DNA from: Aquisediminimonas profunda
GTDB taxonomy: Bacteria > Pseudomonadota > Alphaproteobacteria > Sphingomonadales > Sphingomonadaceae
Assembly (NCBI RefSeq): GCF_019443285.1
Contig: NZ_CP080327.1
Location: 434,001-498,000, forward strand
DNA: 64,000 nucleotides
Direction: 5' to 3'
The translations under genes were made by a program, and so were the position numbers. Each line of letters starts with the position of its first letter. Positions within the stretch are counted from its first letter, which is position 1. The notes below the pieces were generated by a model. It searched no databases. It was not told the DNA's origin and was given only the letters and a program-made list of their open reading frames with translations. Below are positions 1-9,219 of this stretch, in pieces.

Positions 1-252
1 GTTGTAACATCAAGCCTCAATGGCGAGATCATGCAACGCGGGGATGTCGCAGACTTCATCTTCCCGATCCCGGAATTGATTGCCTACCTGTCGTCGATCT
101 TCCCACTGCAACCGGGCGACGTCATCGCAACTGGAACGCCGCTGGGTTGCGGAACCACTCGCGATCCCAAGATATGGCTGAAACCAGGCGATAGGGTTGA
201 CGTTTCGATCGAGGGTATCGGCACGCTCACCAATTACGTCGCCGATGAATAG
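1..252 (+). CDS. FAH-family hydrolase, C-terminal part (gene starts before the window)
   Basis: The frame is open from base 1, and the first 10 codons before the first ATG (31) already read as family sequence (NGE...RGD). The visible 83 residues carry the FAH C-terminal signature GDVIATGTPLGCG followed by WLKPGDRVDV and GTLTNYV. Members hydrolyse or decarboxylate acylpyruvate-type ring-cleavage products in the cytoplasm. The gene runs directly into the SDR at 262 with 9 bases between, so it is probably the upstream member of the same operon. The metal-ligand half lies outside the window, so activity cannot be judged. Confidence 0.9.
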   Translation, partial: VVTSSLNGEIMQRGDVADFIFPIPELIAYLSSIFPLQPGDVIATGTPLGCGTTRDPKIWLKPGDRVDVSIEGIGTLTNYVADE

Positions 253-261
253 GGGTGTCAC

Positions 262-1008
262 ATGCCATCGGTCTTGATCACGGGCGCCAACAGCGGCTTG
301 GGTCTTGAATTCACCCGGCAGCTCCTTCGCCTTGGATGGTCGGTCCACGCCTGCTGCCGCAAGCCCGAGAGAGCAGATGACCTGCGCGCACTAAGAGGCG
401 GCACACCTGAAAGTTTGAATATTCACGCCGTCGATCTTGCCGATTTCGTCAGCATCGACAACCTCGCAACCAAGTTGGCGAGCGCACCCATCGATCTGCT
501 CATCAACAATGCAGGTGTCATGGACACAACACCAATCGATTTTTCGGAGGACAACCGCCGGAAAGTCCAGGTCTTCGGCGCCTTGAACCATTCCAGCTGG
601 AGCGAGGTGTTCCTCATCAATGTCATCGGAACGACGCGCCTCACAGAGGTTGTCCTGCCCAATCTGCAAGCCGGCAGCCAGCGTAAGATCGTGATGATTT
701 CCAGCATAATGGGTAGTATTGAGGCATGTTCACCCAACCGCTTTCCGCCAGGCGGCGGTTTGTATCTTTACCGGTCCTCCAAGGCCGCACTCAACATGAT
801 TTCTCGAAATCTTGCTGCGGACCTCGCCAGCTGCGGGTTCACGGTTCTCTCGGTCAACCCGGGGTGGGTGAAGACAGCAATGGGCGGCAGAGATGCCATG
901 CTCGACCCTGAAACAAGCGTCGGCAACATGATCAAAGTCATCAGCAGTGCGACATCGTCGGACAATGGCAGCTTTATTTCGCATGATGGGGCCCGGCTGC
1001 CTTGGTGA
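262..1008 (+). CDS. SDR-family oxidoreductase
   Basis: A classical short-chain dehydrogenase of 248 residues. The Rossmann motif TGANSGLG is at residues 7-14, NNAG at 82-85, the catalytic Ser near 147-148, and the Tyr/Lys pair Y170-x3-K174. Length and motif order are normal for the family, so an active NAD(P)-dependent alcohol/ketone or dihydrodiol dehydrogenase is likely; the substrate is unknown. It sits between an FAH protein and a meta-cleavage hydrolase, which suggests an oxidation step in the same ring-degradation route. Confidence 0.93.
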   Translation: MPSVLITGANSGLGLEFTRQLLRLGWSVHACCRKPERADDLRALRGGTPESLNIHAVDLADFVSIDNLATKLASAPIDLLINNAGVMDTTPIDFSEDNRRKVQVFGALNHSSWSEVFLINVIGTTRLTEVVLPNLQAGSQRKIVMISSIMGSIEACSPNRFPPGGGLYLYRSSKAALNMISRNLAADLASCGFTVLSVNPGWVKTAMGGRDAMLDPETSVGNMIKVISSATSSDNGSFISHDGARLPW

Positions 1009-1066
1009 ACCAAAATATCACGTGAGGGCATTTGCCGATCCGAGCAAGAAGAAAGGCAGGTTCAAT

Positions 1067-1900
1067 ATGGTCAATACAAACCCCGAAATCGGCAGGTCAG
1101 TTCAAGCGATGGGACTTGCCACCAACTACCATGAGATGGGTGAAGGCCATTCGATCATTTTGCTACACGGCTCAGGGCCCGGGGTCAGCGCGTGGGCGAA
1201 CTGGGGAAGGACCTTGCCTCGGTTGGCTGAGCACTTCCGGGTTATTGCGCCCGATCTGGCCGGTTACGGACACACTCAACTCGACCCCGATGCGGACTAT
1301 ACAATGGCCTATTGGGTGGAGCATTTGCGTAATTTCATCGACGCCCTCAAGCTCGACAAAGTCTCCTTCGTTGGAAATTCGTTCGGCGGCGCGCTGGCCA
1401 CCAATTTTAATCTGCAGTTTCCTGATCGCGTAGAACGCGCTGCGGTCATGGCGGGGCCGGTGTGCGCCTTCGATGTTACGCCGTCGCTCCACAAAGCCTG
1501 GGGTTACAGCAATCCGACACCTGCACTGATGCGCGAGCTGATGACGATCTTTGCCTATGACCCCAGCATCATCTCGGACGAGCTGGTGCATCTGCGCTAT
1601 GAGGCAAGCAATCGATCCGGTTATCGCGAAGCCTATGAAGCCATGTTCCCGCTGAGCAAACGGCAGGCAATCATCGACGATTGGGGCCTGAGCGATGAGC
1701 AGTTTCAGAGCTTCGGCAACGAATGGTTGTTTCTCCACGGCCTAAACGACTCGATTGTGCCGGTCGAAGTTTCGCTTCGCGCTGCCCGCAACATCACGCG
1801 CTCGCAGGCTCGCTTCTTCAATCGCTGCGGCCATTGGATTATGGTCGAGCAGGCTGATCGTTTCTGTCGTGCACTGATTGAATTCTTCTCTGAAATTTGA
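1067..1900 (+). CDS. Alpha/beta hydrolase of the meta-cleavage-product hydrolase (MhpC/BphD/XylF) type
   Basis: I chose ATG 1067 because a GAAAGGCAGG ribosome-binding site precedes it and the family N-terminus begins there; the frame is open back to 947. The 277-residue product has the oxyanion motif HGSGPG (34-39), nucleophile S105 in GNSFGG, D228 and H256, the full catalytic triad of C-C bond hydrolases acting on 2-hydroxy-6-oxo-dienoates from extradiol cleavage. The HGSGPGVSAWANW segment is identical in the paralogue at 13997. An extradiol-type enzyme at 9220 could supply its substrate. Family assignment is secure; the exact substrate is not. Confidence 0.92.
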   Translation: MVNTNPEIGRSVQAMGLATNYHEMGEGHSIILLHGSGPGVSAWANWGRTLPRLAEHFRVIAPDLAGYGHTQLDPDADYTMAYWVEHLRNFIDALKLDKVSFVGNSFGGALATNFNLQFPDRVERAAVMAGPVCAFDVTPSLHKAWGYSNPTPALMRELMTIFAYDPSIISDELVHLRYEASNRSGYREAYEAMFPLSKRQAIIDDWGLSDEQFQSFGNEWLFLHGLNDSIVPVEVSLRAARNITRSQARFFNRCGHWIMVEQADRFCRALIEFFSEI

Positions 1901-1926
1901 CCCAAGCCTAAGGAATGGATCCGCTC

Positions 1927-2409
1927 ATGACCGCTCAAGCAACCAAGTCGATACTCGACCTCAAGTTCCTCTCACACGGCACTCTGGAAGTGCACGATAT
2001 CGAAAAGTCGGCAGATTTCTACCAACGCTTCCTTGGTTTTGAATTTGTCCGGACGAGCCCAATATCGGGAATGGTAAGGCTCGGCGGCAAACACATTTAC
2101 GTGGTTGTTCAAGGCCCAAAAGGCAAGGGCATGCCCTATACCAACCACAATGGAATCGACGTCTCGAGCCGAGAGGAAGTAGATCGTGCACACGCTTTGT
2201 GCACCCAGTACAAGGATGAGTTCGGGCTGAAGGGCATTACCACCCCTGCCACACAGCACGACGTGTACGCGTTCTACTTCCGTGATCTCGACTCCAACTG
2301 GTGGGAAATCCTTGCGAATCCCGAGGGCGGGTACACCCAGCGATTCGAACACTACCTGAGCACTGGGCCGGTAGCCGATGTGTCTGCCTTCAAGCCCAAA
2401 AAGGACTAG
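1927..2409 (+). CDS. VOC (glyoxalase/dioxygenase fold) single-domain protein
   Basis: The start is taken at ATG 1927, since AAGGA immediately abuts the alternative ATG at 1915 and would leave no spacing for it. The 160-residue product opens with a beta-alpha-beta module (HGTLEVHDIEKSADFYQ) and closes with FRDLDSNWWEI, the C-terminal Glu-bearing strand of the vicinal oxygen chelate fold. It may be a small extradiol dioxygenase, an isomerase or a lyase. It lies 26 bases after the hydrolase and 3 bases before the pirin gene, so it is co-transcribed with both. Confidence 0.85.
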   Translation: MTAQATKSILDLKFLSHGTLEVHDIEKSADFYQRFLGFEFVRTSPISGMVRLGGKHIYVVVQGPKGKGMPYTNHNGIDVSSREEVDRAHALCTQYKDEFGLKGITTPATQHDVYAFYFRDLDSNWWEILANPEGGYTQRFEHYLSTGPVADVSAFKPKKD

Positions 2410-2412
2410 CCG

Positions 2413-3225
2413 ATGCGCAAGGTGGCAATCCGCACGCGCGGTCGGGACCTAGGCCCAATTACCCGACTGGTAAGCCCGGGAGACCTTGGCGAATTGATCA
2501 AACCGTTTGTGTTTCTTGATCTGGCCACACCGTTGCCAGGCCCCGCGGGAATGATGCGCTGGCACCCGCATTCGGGCATTGCAACAGTAACTGTGATCAT
2601 AGCCGGCGCTGTGCGCTATCAAGAAACGACTGGAACAACCGGAGAATTGGGTTCTGGGGCGGTGGAATGGATGGCATCAGGCGGCGGAGTCTGGCACACC
2701 GGCGCACCGATCGGCACCGAGCAATTGCTGGGCTTTCAGCTTTGGGTGGCGCTGCCTCCAGAGCGAGAAAACCTGCAGCCCCATAGCCAATATCTGAATG
2801 CCGATATGGTGCTCCAAGCAGGGCCTGCACGCATTATCCTGGGAGAATACGCTGGTGTGCGGAGCGCGATTGATGCGCCAAAAGCACTGACCTATCTCGA
2901 CGTACGGCTGCGTGCGGGGGAGGAGTGGACATTCGCGCCGCCCCCAGAGCAAAGCATTGCTTGGCTTGCGGTACATGGCGGTGAGATCAGTTGCTCCGAA
3001 CATGCGGGCTACGGGGACATGCTGATCTTTGACGAAGGCATGGAAGCCATCACCATTACCGCCATAACTGACTCGGGTTTTGTTCTGGGTTCCGCTGCCA
3101 AGCATCCATACGACCTGCATATCGGCAACCATTCTGTGCACACCAGCGCCGAGGCATTGGCGCGTGGTGAGGCCGAAATCGCGCGAATCGGAAGCGAACT
3201 TCGCGCAGCGGGCATGTTGCGCTGA
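2413..3225 (+). CDS. Pirin-family protein with an altered metal site
   Basis: A two-cupin pirin of 270 residues. The motif MRWHPHSGIATVT gives metal-type His51 and His53, and GGVWHTG gives His95. In most pirins the last motif is His-Ser-Glu, where Glu is the fourth ligand; here Gly97 takes that place. Known pirins are redox sensors or quercetinases, and neither role can be assumed with this site. The gene starts 3 bases after the VOC gene and belongs to the same forward operon. Confidence 0.9.
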   Translation: MRKVAIRTRGRDLGPITRLVSPGDLGELIKPFVFLDLATPLPGPAGMMRWHPHSGIATVTVIIAGAVRYQETTGTTGELGSGAVEWMASGGGVWHTGAPIGTEQLLGFQLWVALPPERENLQPHSQYLNADMVLQAGPARIILGEYAGVRSAIDAPKALTYLDVRLRAGEEWTFAPPPEQSIAWLAVHGGEISCSEHAGYGDMLIFDEGMEAITITAITDSGFVLGSAAKHPYDLHIGNHSVHTSAEALARGEAEIARIGSELRAAGMLR

Positions 3226-3281
3226 GTATTCAGGTCTCCCCGCACACACTCTTCGATGTAACGTTGACCTGGGAAAAGAAA

Positions 3282-3803
3282 ATGAACGAGGCCGATCTTA
3301 CCACTTTGTTATGGGACCGCAGCGAGATCCAAACGCTTCTGGTGCGATATGCGCGTGCGCTTGATTCCAAAGATTGGGAACTCTATCGGCGCTGCCTTAC
3401 CGACGAGGTTAGGATCGACTTCAAACCGCTTACCGGCATTGGCGAGGTCCGCGCTTCGTTCGACAGTGTTTACAAATGGGCTCGAATGTTCTTCGCTCCT
3501 ATCAAGACTCAGCACGTCTACACCAATTTCGATATTACTGTTGAGGGCGATGCGGCTGAAGCGGTGGTTTATTTGACGGCGCATGTGTGGCGTCATAACG
3601 CACTAGGTCTGGCGACCAGCCAAGAGTTCGGCTATTACAACTTCTCCTTGAGACGCGATGCGGGTAGCTGGCGGATCAATGCTATCAAGATTAATTTCTT
3701 CTGGGTGGACGGCAGCGGTAGCATAGCGGAAATGCACGATCCCGAATTTCTCGCTGCGATGGGTGAGGTATTTGCTGCCGAGAACCATGTATTACCCAGC
3801 TAA
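3282..3803 (+). CDS. NTF2/SnoaL-like protein (scytalone-dehydratase fold)
   Basis: The start at 3282 follows GGGAAAAGAA at good distance; the frame is open to 3264. The 173-residue product reads as a SnoaL-like domain (RYARALDSKDWELYRRCLTD, then HVYTNFDI, then FFWVDG near the end). It is clearly paralogous to the protein at 15646, sharing RALD..W..Y..CLTD, HVY.NF.IT and WVDG. Proteins of this fold include dehydratases, isomerases and small subunits that stabilise oxygenases. It is the last gene of the forward operon that begins before the window. Confidence 0.82.
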   Translation: MNEADLTTLLWDRSEIQTLLVRYARALDSKDWELYRRCLTDEVRIDFKPLTGIGEVRASFDSVYKWARMFFAPIKTQHVYTNFDITVEGDAAEAVVYLTAHVWRHNALGLATSQEFGYYNFSLRRDAGSWRINAIKINFFWVDGSGSIAEMHDPEFLAAMGEVFAAENHVLPS

Positions 3804-3864
3804 CGCCATGCTTGGCTGAGTTTTCGGGTCTTTTAGGAAAGTCTTAAAGCGGCGCGCGAGCAGC

Positions 3865-4611
3865 CTATTTGGGCAACCGCAGATACTTGGCTGCGGCTGC
3901 GACCAGCGGAGCTGGGTCGATACGCCATTGATCGCGAAATTCAGGAGCTGTCTCGCCAACCCAGCATTCTGTATCGCCCGCTATGATGGCCGCGACAACT
4001 CCGGCCGCGACTTCCGCTGGCTGGCTTTTGGGCATATCGAGTTTTGTCATCATCTGTGTATCAATCGCACCGGGGAAGATCGACACGACCAAGGTCCCTT
4101 GCTCTGCCAGCTCGGCACGCATGGCATCCGTGAGCGCGCGGCATGCGGCCTTGCTGGCGCAATAGTTGCCACAAAAGGGGTGGGTTGCCAGAGCGAGCGG
4201 CGAGAGAAAGTTTGCAATCGCGCCGCCACCATTCTTCCCAACGATTGGAGCAAAGGCCCGACACATCAACACCTGGCCCCAATAGTTGACCTCCATCTCC
4301 TTGCGGAAGCCGGCTACGCCTGCGGCCTCCAAATATGATTCGTGGATGACGAGGCCGTGACAATTGATCAACAGGCTAACATCGCCACAGGCAGCTGCGA
4401 CGCGCTGCACTGCCTGCTCGTCGGTCACATCAAAGGCATGCGTTTCGCAGCGACCAGGCGCAGAACGCTTGATCTCGCCAAGGGCTGCCTCATCAAGATC
4501 GCATGCGATAATCTTGCGTGCGCCTGCCTCAAGAAGCGTTGAAACCAGCGATCGGCCGATGCCGCCCGTTGCGCCTGTGACAAGTGCGACTGCCCCAACT
4601 ATGTCCATCAT
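3865..4611 (-). CDS. SDR-family oxidoreductase
   Basis: The 248-residue product has TGATGGIG at 12-19, NCHG at 83-86 in place of NNAG, Ser137, and the Y150-x3-K154 pair. AGGAG lies 4 bases before the first ATG (4611) and 7 before the second (4608), so either may be used. It is the last gene of a reverse-strand series running from about 10137 to 3865 and is convergent with the SnoaL gene ending at 3803. An active NAD(P)-dependent dehydrogenase is likely; the substrate is unknown. Confidence 0.9.
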   Translation of the reverse strand: MMDIVGAVALVTGATGGIGRSLVSTLLEAGARKIIACDLDEAALGEIKRSAPGRCETHAFDVTDEQAVQRVAAACGDVSLLINCHGLVIHESYLEAAGVAGFRKEMEVNYWGQVLMCRAFAPIVGKNGGGAIANFLSPLALATHPFCGNYCASKAACRALTDAMRAELAEQGTLVVSIFPGAIDTQMMTKLDMPKSQPAEVAAGVVAAIIAGDTECWVGETAPEFRDQWRIDPAPLVAAAAKYLRLPK

Positions 4612-4707
4612 CCCTCTCCTTCGCGTCTGAGTTCTTGATCATGTCTATTCGAAGGTGCTGAGCACTGGCGCGCAACCACGAGCCTGGCAGCGACCGACCT
4701 CAATTGG

Positions 4708-5025
4708 CTAGTAGGTCTGGTTCAATTTCCAGTAAGTTAGTTCCGGTCCCACGACAATGAAGTCTCGAATTTCATCGAACACGCCAGTGCTCTCGCGCCA
4801 TTGCATGTACTGTTTCTGCGATGTCATATCGCTCCAGACGACACGTTGTATTATGTGCGCGTCATTTGCGGGATCTCGACAAGACTCGAAGCTGAGGTTT
4901 CCCGGATATGCGCGAGTTCCAGGGGCGACCTTATCCATGTACTCTTCAAATTGAGCGAGCCTATTCGCATCGATTGTGAATTCGATCAGCGTCACAATTG
5001 GGCCATCATCGGCTTGGGATGTCAT
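4708..5025 (-). CDS. ABM-fold monooxygenase-like protein
   Basis: A 105-residue ferredoxin-like alpha-beta barrel of the antibiotic biosynthesis monooxygenase / quinol monooxygenase family. It has an N-terminal strand (IVTLIEFTI), then GNLSFESCRDPAND and RVVWSDMTSQKQYMQWRES, the usual helix carrying residues around the cavity. Such proteins oxidise polycyclic phenols or quinols without cofactor, or degrade small reactive products. It is in the reverse series between an SDR and an NmrA-like protein. Confidence 0.82.
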   Translation of the reverse strand: MTSQADDGPIVTLIEFTIDANRLAQFEEYMDKVAPGTRAYPGNLSFESCRDPANDAHIIQRVVWSDMTSQKQYMQWRESTGVFDEIRDFIVVGPELTYWKLNQTY

Positions 5026-5075
5026 GCTCTAATCCTCTTCTTCTAATCGACTGCCACTTGCGACTGGCATAGTGG

Positions 5076-5972
5076 TCAAATGTTCGATTGCGGAGTTGAC
5101 GAAAGCCATGCCTTCGATGTTTCCGCCACAAAGTCTCTGTACGGACGCAAAGGTCGACCCAGTAAGGTTTCGAGCCGCGATTTATCCGCAGTGCTTGCGG
5201 CCAATCCCGCTTGTTGGAAGCGATCCAGCATAAGACAAATGTCGTAGGCCATCCATTGCGGCATATAACCGCGTATCACCTGCTCCCAATTAGCCAAATC
5301 ATCTCCACCATAGTGCACAGGCCGCCCAATATTTTCGGACCAGATTCTGGCGGCAGACGCTCCATCGATGACGTCCGGGCCACTGAGTTCGATGATCGTC
5401 CTCTCAAGAGGGGCCGCTGCTTGATCACGGCGTAGCACCTCGTGAGCTGCAACATCTGCAATGTCCCGCGTGTCGATCATAGACAGGCCAATGCCGCCGA
5501 TCGGCATGGGGTAGACGCCATCCTGCATGATTGCTGCTTTTAAAACCACATCATTCTGCATGAAATAATTGGGGCGAAGGATCGTCGCAGAAATGTCGAA
5601 TTCCTCTATCATGCGCTCACAGGCATGCTTCGCAGCGAAGTGTGGAACGTTCGAAAAGACGTCACTCCTGGTCACAGACAGATAGACGATGCGATCGATT
5701 CCCGCACTGTGTGCCAAATTCAGCGTCATCATCGCCTGATTGAGCTCGTCGGGGCATACGGCATTGAGAAGGAACAGGGTTCTCACGCCAGCAAGCGCTG
5801 AGCGAATGGAATCGATGTCCGTGAGGTCTCCCTTGACCACTTCAACTCCGGCGGGGAACCGGCATTTGTCGGGCGATCGCACAAGCACACGAATGCTCGC
5901 CCCGGAAGCCGCGAGCCGCATCACCAATGCGGACCCAATCGAACCACTGCCGCCCGTTACGAGTATCGTCAT
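5076..5972 (-). CDS. NmrA-like NAD(P)-binding protein (atypical SDR)
   Basis: The start at 5972 is preceded by GGAAGGA with good spacing and begins directly at the Rossmann fold; the frame stays open to 6041. The 298-residue product carries TGGSGSIG at 6-13 and the NmrA-type segments GDLTDIDSI and YLSV. No classical YxxxK pair is evident, which is usual for NmrA and quinone-oxidoreductase-like atypical SDRs. Roles range from NAD(P)H:quinone reduction to redox sensing. It follows the SDR ending at 6035 by about 60 bases. Confidence 0.86.
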   Translation of the reverse strand: MTILVTGGSGSIGSALVMRLAASGASIRVLVRSPDKCRFPAGVEVVKGDLTDIDSIRSALAGVRTLFLLNAVCPDELNQAMMTLNLAHSAGIDRIVYLSVTRSDVFSNVPHFAAKHACERMIEEFDISATILRPNYFMQNDVVLKAAIMQDGVYPMPIGGIGLSMIDTRDIADVAAHEVLRRDQAAAPLERTIIELSGPDVIDGASAARIWSENIGRPVHYGGDDLANWEQVIRGYMPQWMAYDICLMLDRFQQAGLAASTADKSRLETLLGRPLRPYRDFVAETSKAWLSSTPQSNI

Positions 5973-6034
5973 AATGATCCTTCCAAAATCTTGCCCGGCA
6001 TTCGAAGCTTTATTGTTTCGTGCGCAACGCCATT

Positions 6035-6799
6035 TCACCAAGCAGTTGTTCCGCCGTCGATTGCAAAGTCTGCCCCGGTAACCCAGCGCGATTCATCGGA
6101 GGCGAGGTAAATCGCTGCTTGAACGACATCTTCAGGCTCACCGGGCCGGCCGAGCATGATCTTGTTCAGCATCGGCCCTTCCCAGGCAGGGTCACGCATC
6201 AACGCGCGCACCGCATCGCTCAGGATGAGACCGGGACTGATCGAATTGGCGCGAATTGCGTGCGGGCCGCCCTCCATCGCCAGATGCTTGGTCATAGCAA
6301 TCACGCCACCCTTGGCAGCACTGTGGGCAAGCGCTGGCAGCACTTGATAGGCAATCTTGCCAGAGACCGAGCCGACATTAATGATTGAACCGCCGCCGCC
6401 TGCAAGCATATGCGGCCAGACCGCCTGAACCGTATGAAAAATGACATCCATTTCGTTGCGTAGAGTGAAATTCCACTGGTCGCCCGACATGTCCGGCAAC
6501 CAAGCGAATTCAGCCGCAGCCCCATTGTTGTAAAGGACGTCTATGCGGCCAAATTCGGCTATCGCGAAGTTGATCAATGCTTTCGCCCCCGATTGCAATG
6601 ATAGGTCAACCGGATGAAGAGACGTCATCCGCCCGCCAGCGCGAGTGACCAATGCAAGTGTTTCCGCGGCGCGAGATGGGTCAATATCGCAGCCCACGAC
6701 AAGTGCACCTTGAGCGGCAAACATCCGAGCTGCCTCGCGCCCCATTGACCCGCCGGTTCCGGTCACAATGCAGACTTTGCTGATTAGACGACCAGTCAT
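6035..6799 (-). CDS. SDR-family protein lacking the catalytic tyrosine
   Basis: The 254-residue product has a normal glycine motif TGTGGSMG (13-20), an altered NNGA (91-94), Ser144 and Lys163. The position four residues before the Lys, normally the catalytic Tyr, is His159 (AHSAAKGG). The C-terminus NSISPGLI and GADFAIDGG is standard. Some SDR groups, such as dienoyl-CoA reductases, lack this Tyr, so the protein may be a reductase or isomerase of another kind. GAGGAGAGGAA precedes the ATG. Confidence 0.9.
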   Translation of the reverse strand: MTGRLISKVCIVTGTGGSMGREAARMFAAQGALVVGCDIDPSRAAETLALVTRAGGRMTSLHPVDLSLQSGAKALINFAIAEFGRIDVLYNNGAAAEFAWLPDMSGDQWNFTLRNEMDVIFHTVQAVWPHMLAGGGGSIINVGSVSGKIAYQVLPALAHSAAKGGVIAMTKHLAMEGGPHAIRANSISPGLILSDAVRALMRDPAWEGPMLNKIMLGRPGEPEDVVQAAIYLASDESRWVTGADFAIDGGTTAW

Positions 6800-6910
6800 T
6801 TCCTCTCCTCATCCCTTCGACCAGTCAGCATGCACCCGCCCGGGGTAGCCTAAACGTGCGACGCAAATGCCCAGAGCAGGAGATGCCACCCCCTGCGCTG
6901 CGCTGCAGGC

Positions 6911-9103
6911 TTAGAATTTGACTGAGAACGAAACTCCATACGTCCGCGGATCCGCCGGCTGTAACATGTCGAGATCATTGGTCTGCGCAGTAAGTTGGTT
7001 TGCATGGCGCGCATTCGTCAGGTTCCGTCCCCAAACCTTGAAGCTGTATTTCTCATCATCGTCGAGATTCCAGGTGACCGATGCATTGACCAGAGAATAT
7101 GGCGCCTGGGACAAGCGGTTCTCTGGCCCCTCATACCACCGTGTCGAATGGAAATAGTCTCCAGCGAAACTCAGACTCCCGGTTGGCAGAGAGTGCTTGT
7201 ATTCGAACCCGAGATTGATTTGCATGCTTGGGGTTTGCGGCAGCCGCTTTCCTTTAGCGCTGATGAACGGTCCAAGAACAAGACCGCCTGTTGGCAAGAT
7301 GACGGTCGTCGCGATGGGGAAGTCATCAAATCGCGCATGAACCAGCGACAGGCCCGCAGTGAGGGTCAATCCTTGAGCTGGTGCCGCCGTAATGTCTGCA
7401 TCCAGTCCGTATAGCTTGGCAGACTTGCCGTTGTAGATTGCCGGAGCAGAATTGACATAAGTGTTGAGCTGAATGTTTTTGAAATCATAGTAGAAAGCAG
7501 CTGTGTTAAACCGCAATTTTCGATCCAGAAGTTCGCTCTTCAAGCCGACTTCAAATGCATCAAGCTGTTCCGGCACAAAAGAGTTTGGTGTGTTTAGGGC
7601 GAACAAATTATAGCCGCCGCTCTTGAAACCGCGATTGTAGGAGGCATAAATCAGCACGTCCTGCGTGACCTTGTGATCAAGTGCAACGCGCCAGGTTAGC
7701 TTCGAAACATGCGAATTCGCCGTATAAGGAGTGGCAGGCAGGACGAACGCCGGGGCAATAAAATCGAGTTCGCCGTCGGAGTTGATGGTCTTGCTTTCGT
7801 CGGTGTACCGCAGGCCAACGGTCAACGATGTAGCATCACTCAGACTATAGGTACCTTGAGCAAAACCTGCATAGGAACTCACTGACTGATTAGCGCGAAC
7901 AAACTGGACAAAGCCAAATGCCGGCAACCCGACTGTGCCCGGGCTTACCGTGGCCTTGCCATGGAAATAATAGCCGCCGAGCATCCATTTGAACGGCCCG
8001 TTGTCGGTTGATACGAGCTGCAGCTCCTGACTGAACTGCTTATCGGGTTCATGAACGTTTACGTAAAAGAGATTGGCTGGCGTGCCATCGGAATCAAATT
8101 GGACATCCCATAACGTGTGCCGATATGCTGTGATGCTGACCAGTTTGACGCCCGAAAACGCATGCGTCACGTTGAGGCTGGTACCATATTGCTCGACGCT
8201 TGAGCGCGGTTGAGTGTTGGAATCGGCATCATTGAACCCGCCCGTGAACGAATACCCAGTGAAGAGAGCCTTCTCCCCGTAGACCGGACGATAAGCCGGA
8301 CCGGCATTGATGGTGTGGTCATAGTCAAACGCCGCGATAACGGTCGTGTCGTCGCCCAGGTCAAATTTGAACTTGGTTCTAACACCGATGTCGCGGGTCT
8401 TGTTGACATCCAGGCCGGTGGCCTTGTTAGTGCCGAAGCCGTCCATCTGGTTGCTATAATGGACCGCAAGATTGGCGGCGACCCCGGCACCCAACCCGCC
8501 GGTCAGATAGAGATCGCCGCCAAGTGTGTTCTGGTTTCCATATCCAATCCGGGCATTACCCTGAAACTGGTCTTTGGGATCAGCTGTGGTAATTTGAATC
8601 AGCCCGCCCGTGGCATTGCGTCCGAACAGCGTGCCTTGCGGGCCTTTGAGGACGGCAACCTGCTCGACATTGTTGAATGACAGGATCGAGCCCGTTGCGG
8701 AAGCGTAGTAGACTCCATCTACATAGGTTGCGACCGAACTTTCGTTGCCAGTCCCGGCAACAGCCGTTCCAATTCCGCGGATGCGCGGGGTGGCCTGGGT
8801 GGCCTGAACGGTATAGGTAAGCCCGGGCGCAATAGACGTCAGCTCGACCACCGACTGGATACCCTTGGTTGCCAACGCTTCGCCCGAGAACGCACTAACC
8901 GCAATTGGTACCTTCTGCAGATTCTCCCCGCGCTTTTGCGCAGTGACAACAATCTCGGCGAGCCCGCCGTCGCCAGCAGCTGCTTCGCTCGGCTTGGTCT
9001 CCTGCGCCTGTGCGCCCGTCGCCCAGCAAACTGACAAGGCAAGCAACGAGATCGACGACAAGTTACGCCAACCATGTGTGCTTATACGGTTTCTCTTAAT
9101 CAT
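6911..9103 (-). CDS. TonB-dependent outer-membrane receptor
   Basis: The start at 9103 is chosen because GGGGAG lies about 7 bases upstream; ATG 9109 is also possible and the frame extends to 9286. The 730-residue product has a signal peptide (hydrophobic SLLALSVCW, cleavage after GAQA), the TonB-box-like EIVVTAQKR, a plug domain with IRGIGT and GPQGTLFGRNATGG, and a 22-strand-type barrel ending in Phe (VSFSVKF). In sphingomonads such receptors commonly import aromatic or polycyclic compounds. Its place inside the catabolic series suggests it imports the pathway substrate. Confidence 0.95.
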   Translation of the reverse strand: MIKRNRISTHGWRNLSSISLLALSVCWATGAQAQETKPSEAAAGDGGLAEIVVTAQKRGENLQKVPIAVSAFSGEALATKGIQSVVELTSIAPGLTYTVQATQATPRIRGIGTAVAGTGNESSVATYVDGVYYASATGSILSFNNVEQVAVLKGPQGTLFGRNATGGLIQITTADPKDQFQGNARIGYGNQNTLGGDLYLTGGLGAGVAANLAVHYSNQMDGFGTNKATGLDVNKTRDIGVRTKFKFDLGDDTTVIAAFDYDHTINAGPAYRPVYGEKALFTGYSFTGGFNDADSNTQPRSSVEQYGTSLNVTHAFSGVKLVSITAYRHTLWDVQFDSDGTPANLFYVNVHEPDKQFSQELQLVSTDNGPFKWMLGGYYFHGKATVSPGTVGLPAFGFVQFVRANQSVSSYAGFAQGTYSLSDATSLTVGLRYTDESKTINSDGELDFIAPAFVLPATPYTANSHVSKLTWRVALDHKVTQDVLIYASYNRGFKSGGYNLFALNTPNSFVPEQLDAFEVGLKSELLDRKLRFNTAAFYYDFKNIQLNTYVNSAPAIYNGKSAKLYGLDADITAAPAQGLTLTAGLSLVHARFDDFPIATTVILPTGGLVLGPFISAKGKRLPQTPSMQINLGFEYKHSLPTGSLSFAGDYFHSTRWYEGPENRLSQAPYSLVNASVTWNLDDDEKYSFKVWGRNLTNARHANQLTAQTNDLDMLQPADPRTYGVSFSVKF

Positions 9104-9219
9104 GGTCATTCTCCCCGATTGATTGTTTGAATTTCGATATTTCTGTCTTGGAACTCGGTCGTTTGGTGCCGGGCAGATGAGCCGGGGCACATAGGTAGTT
9201 GGCCAGAACTCGCGCTCGG

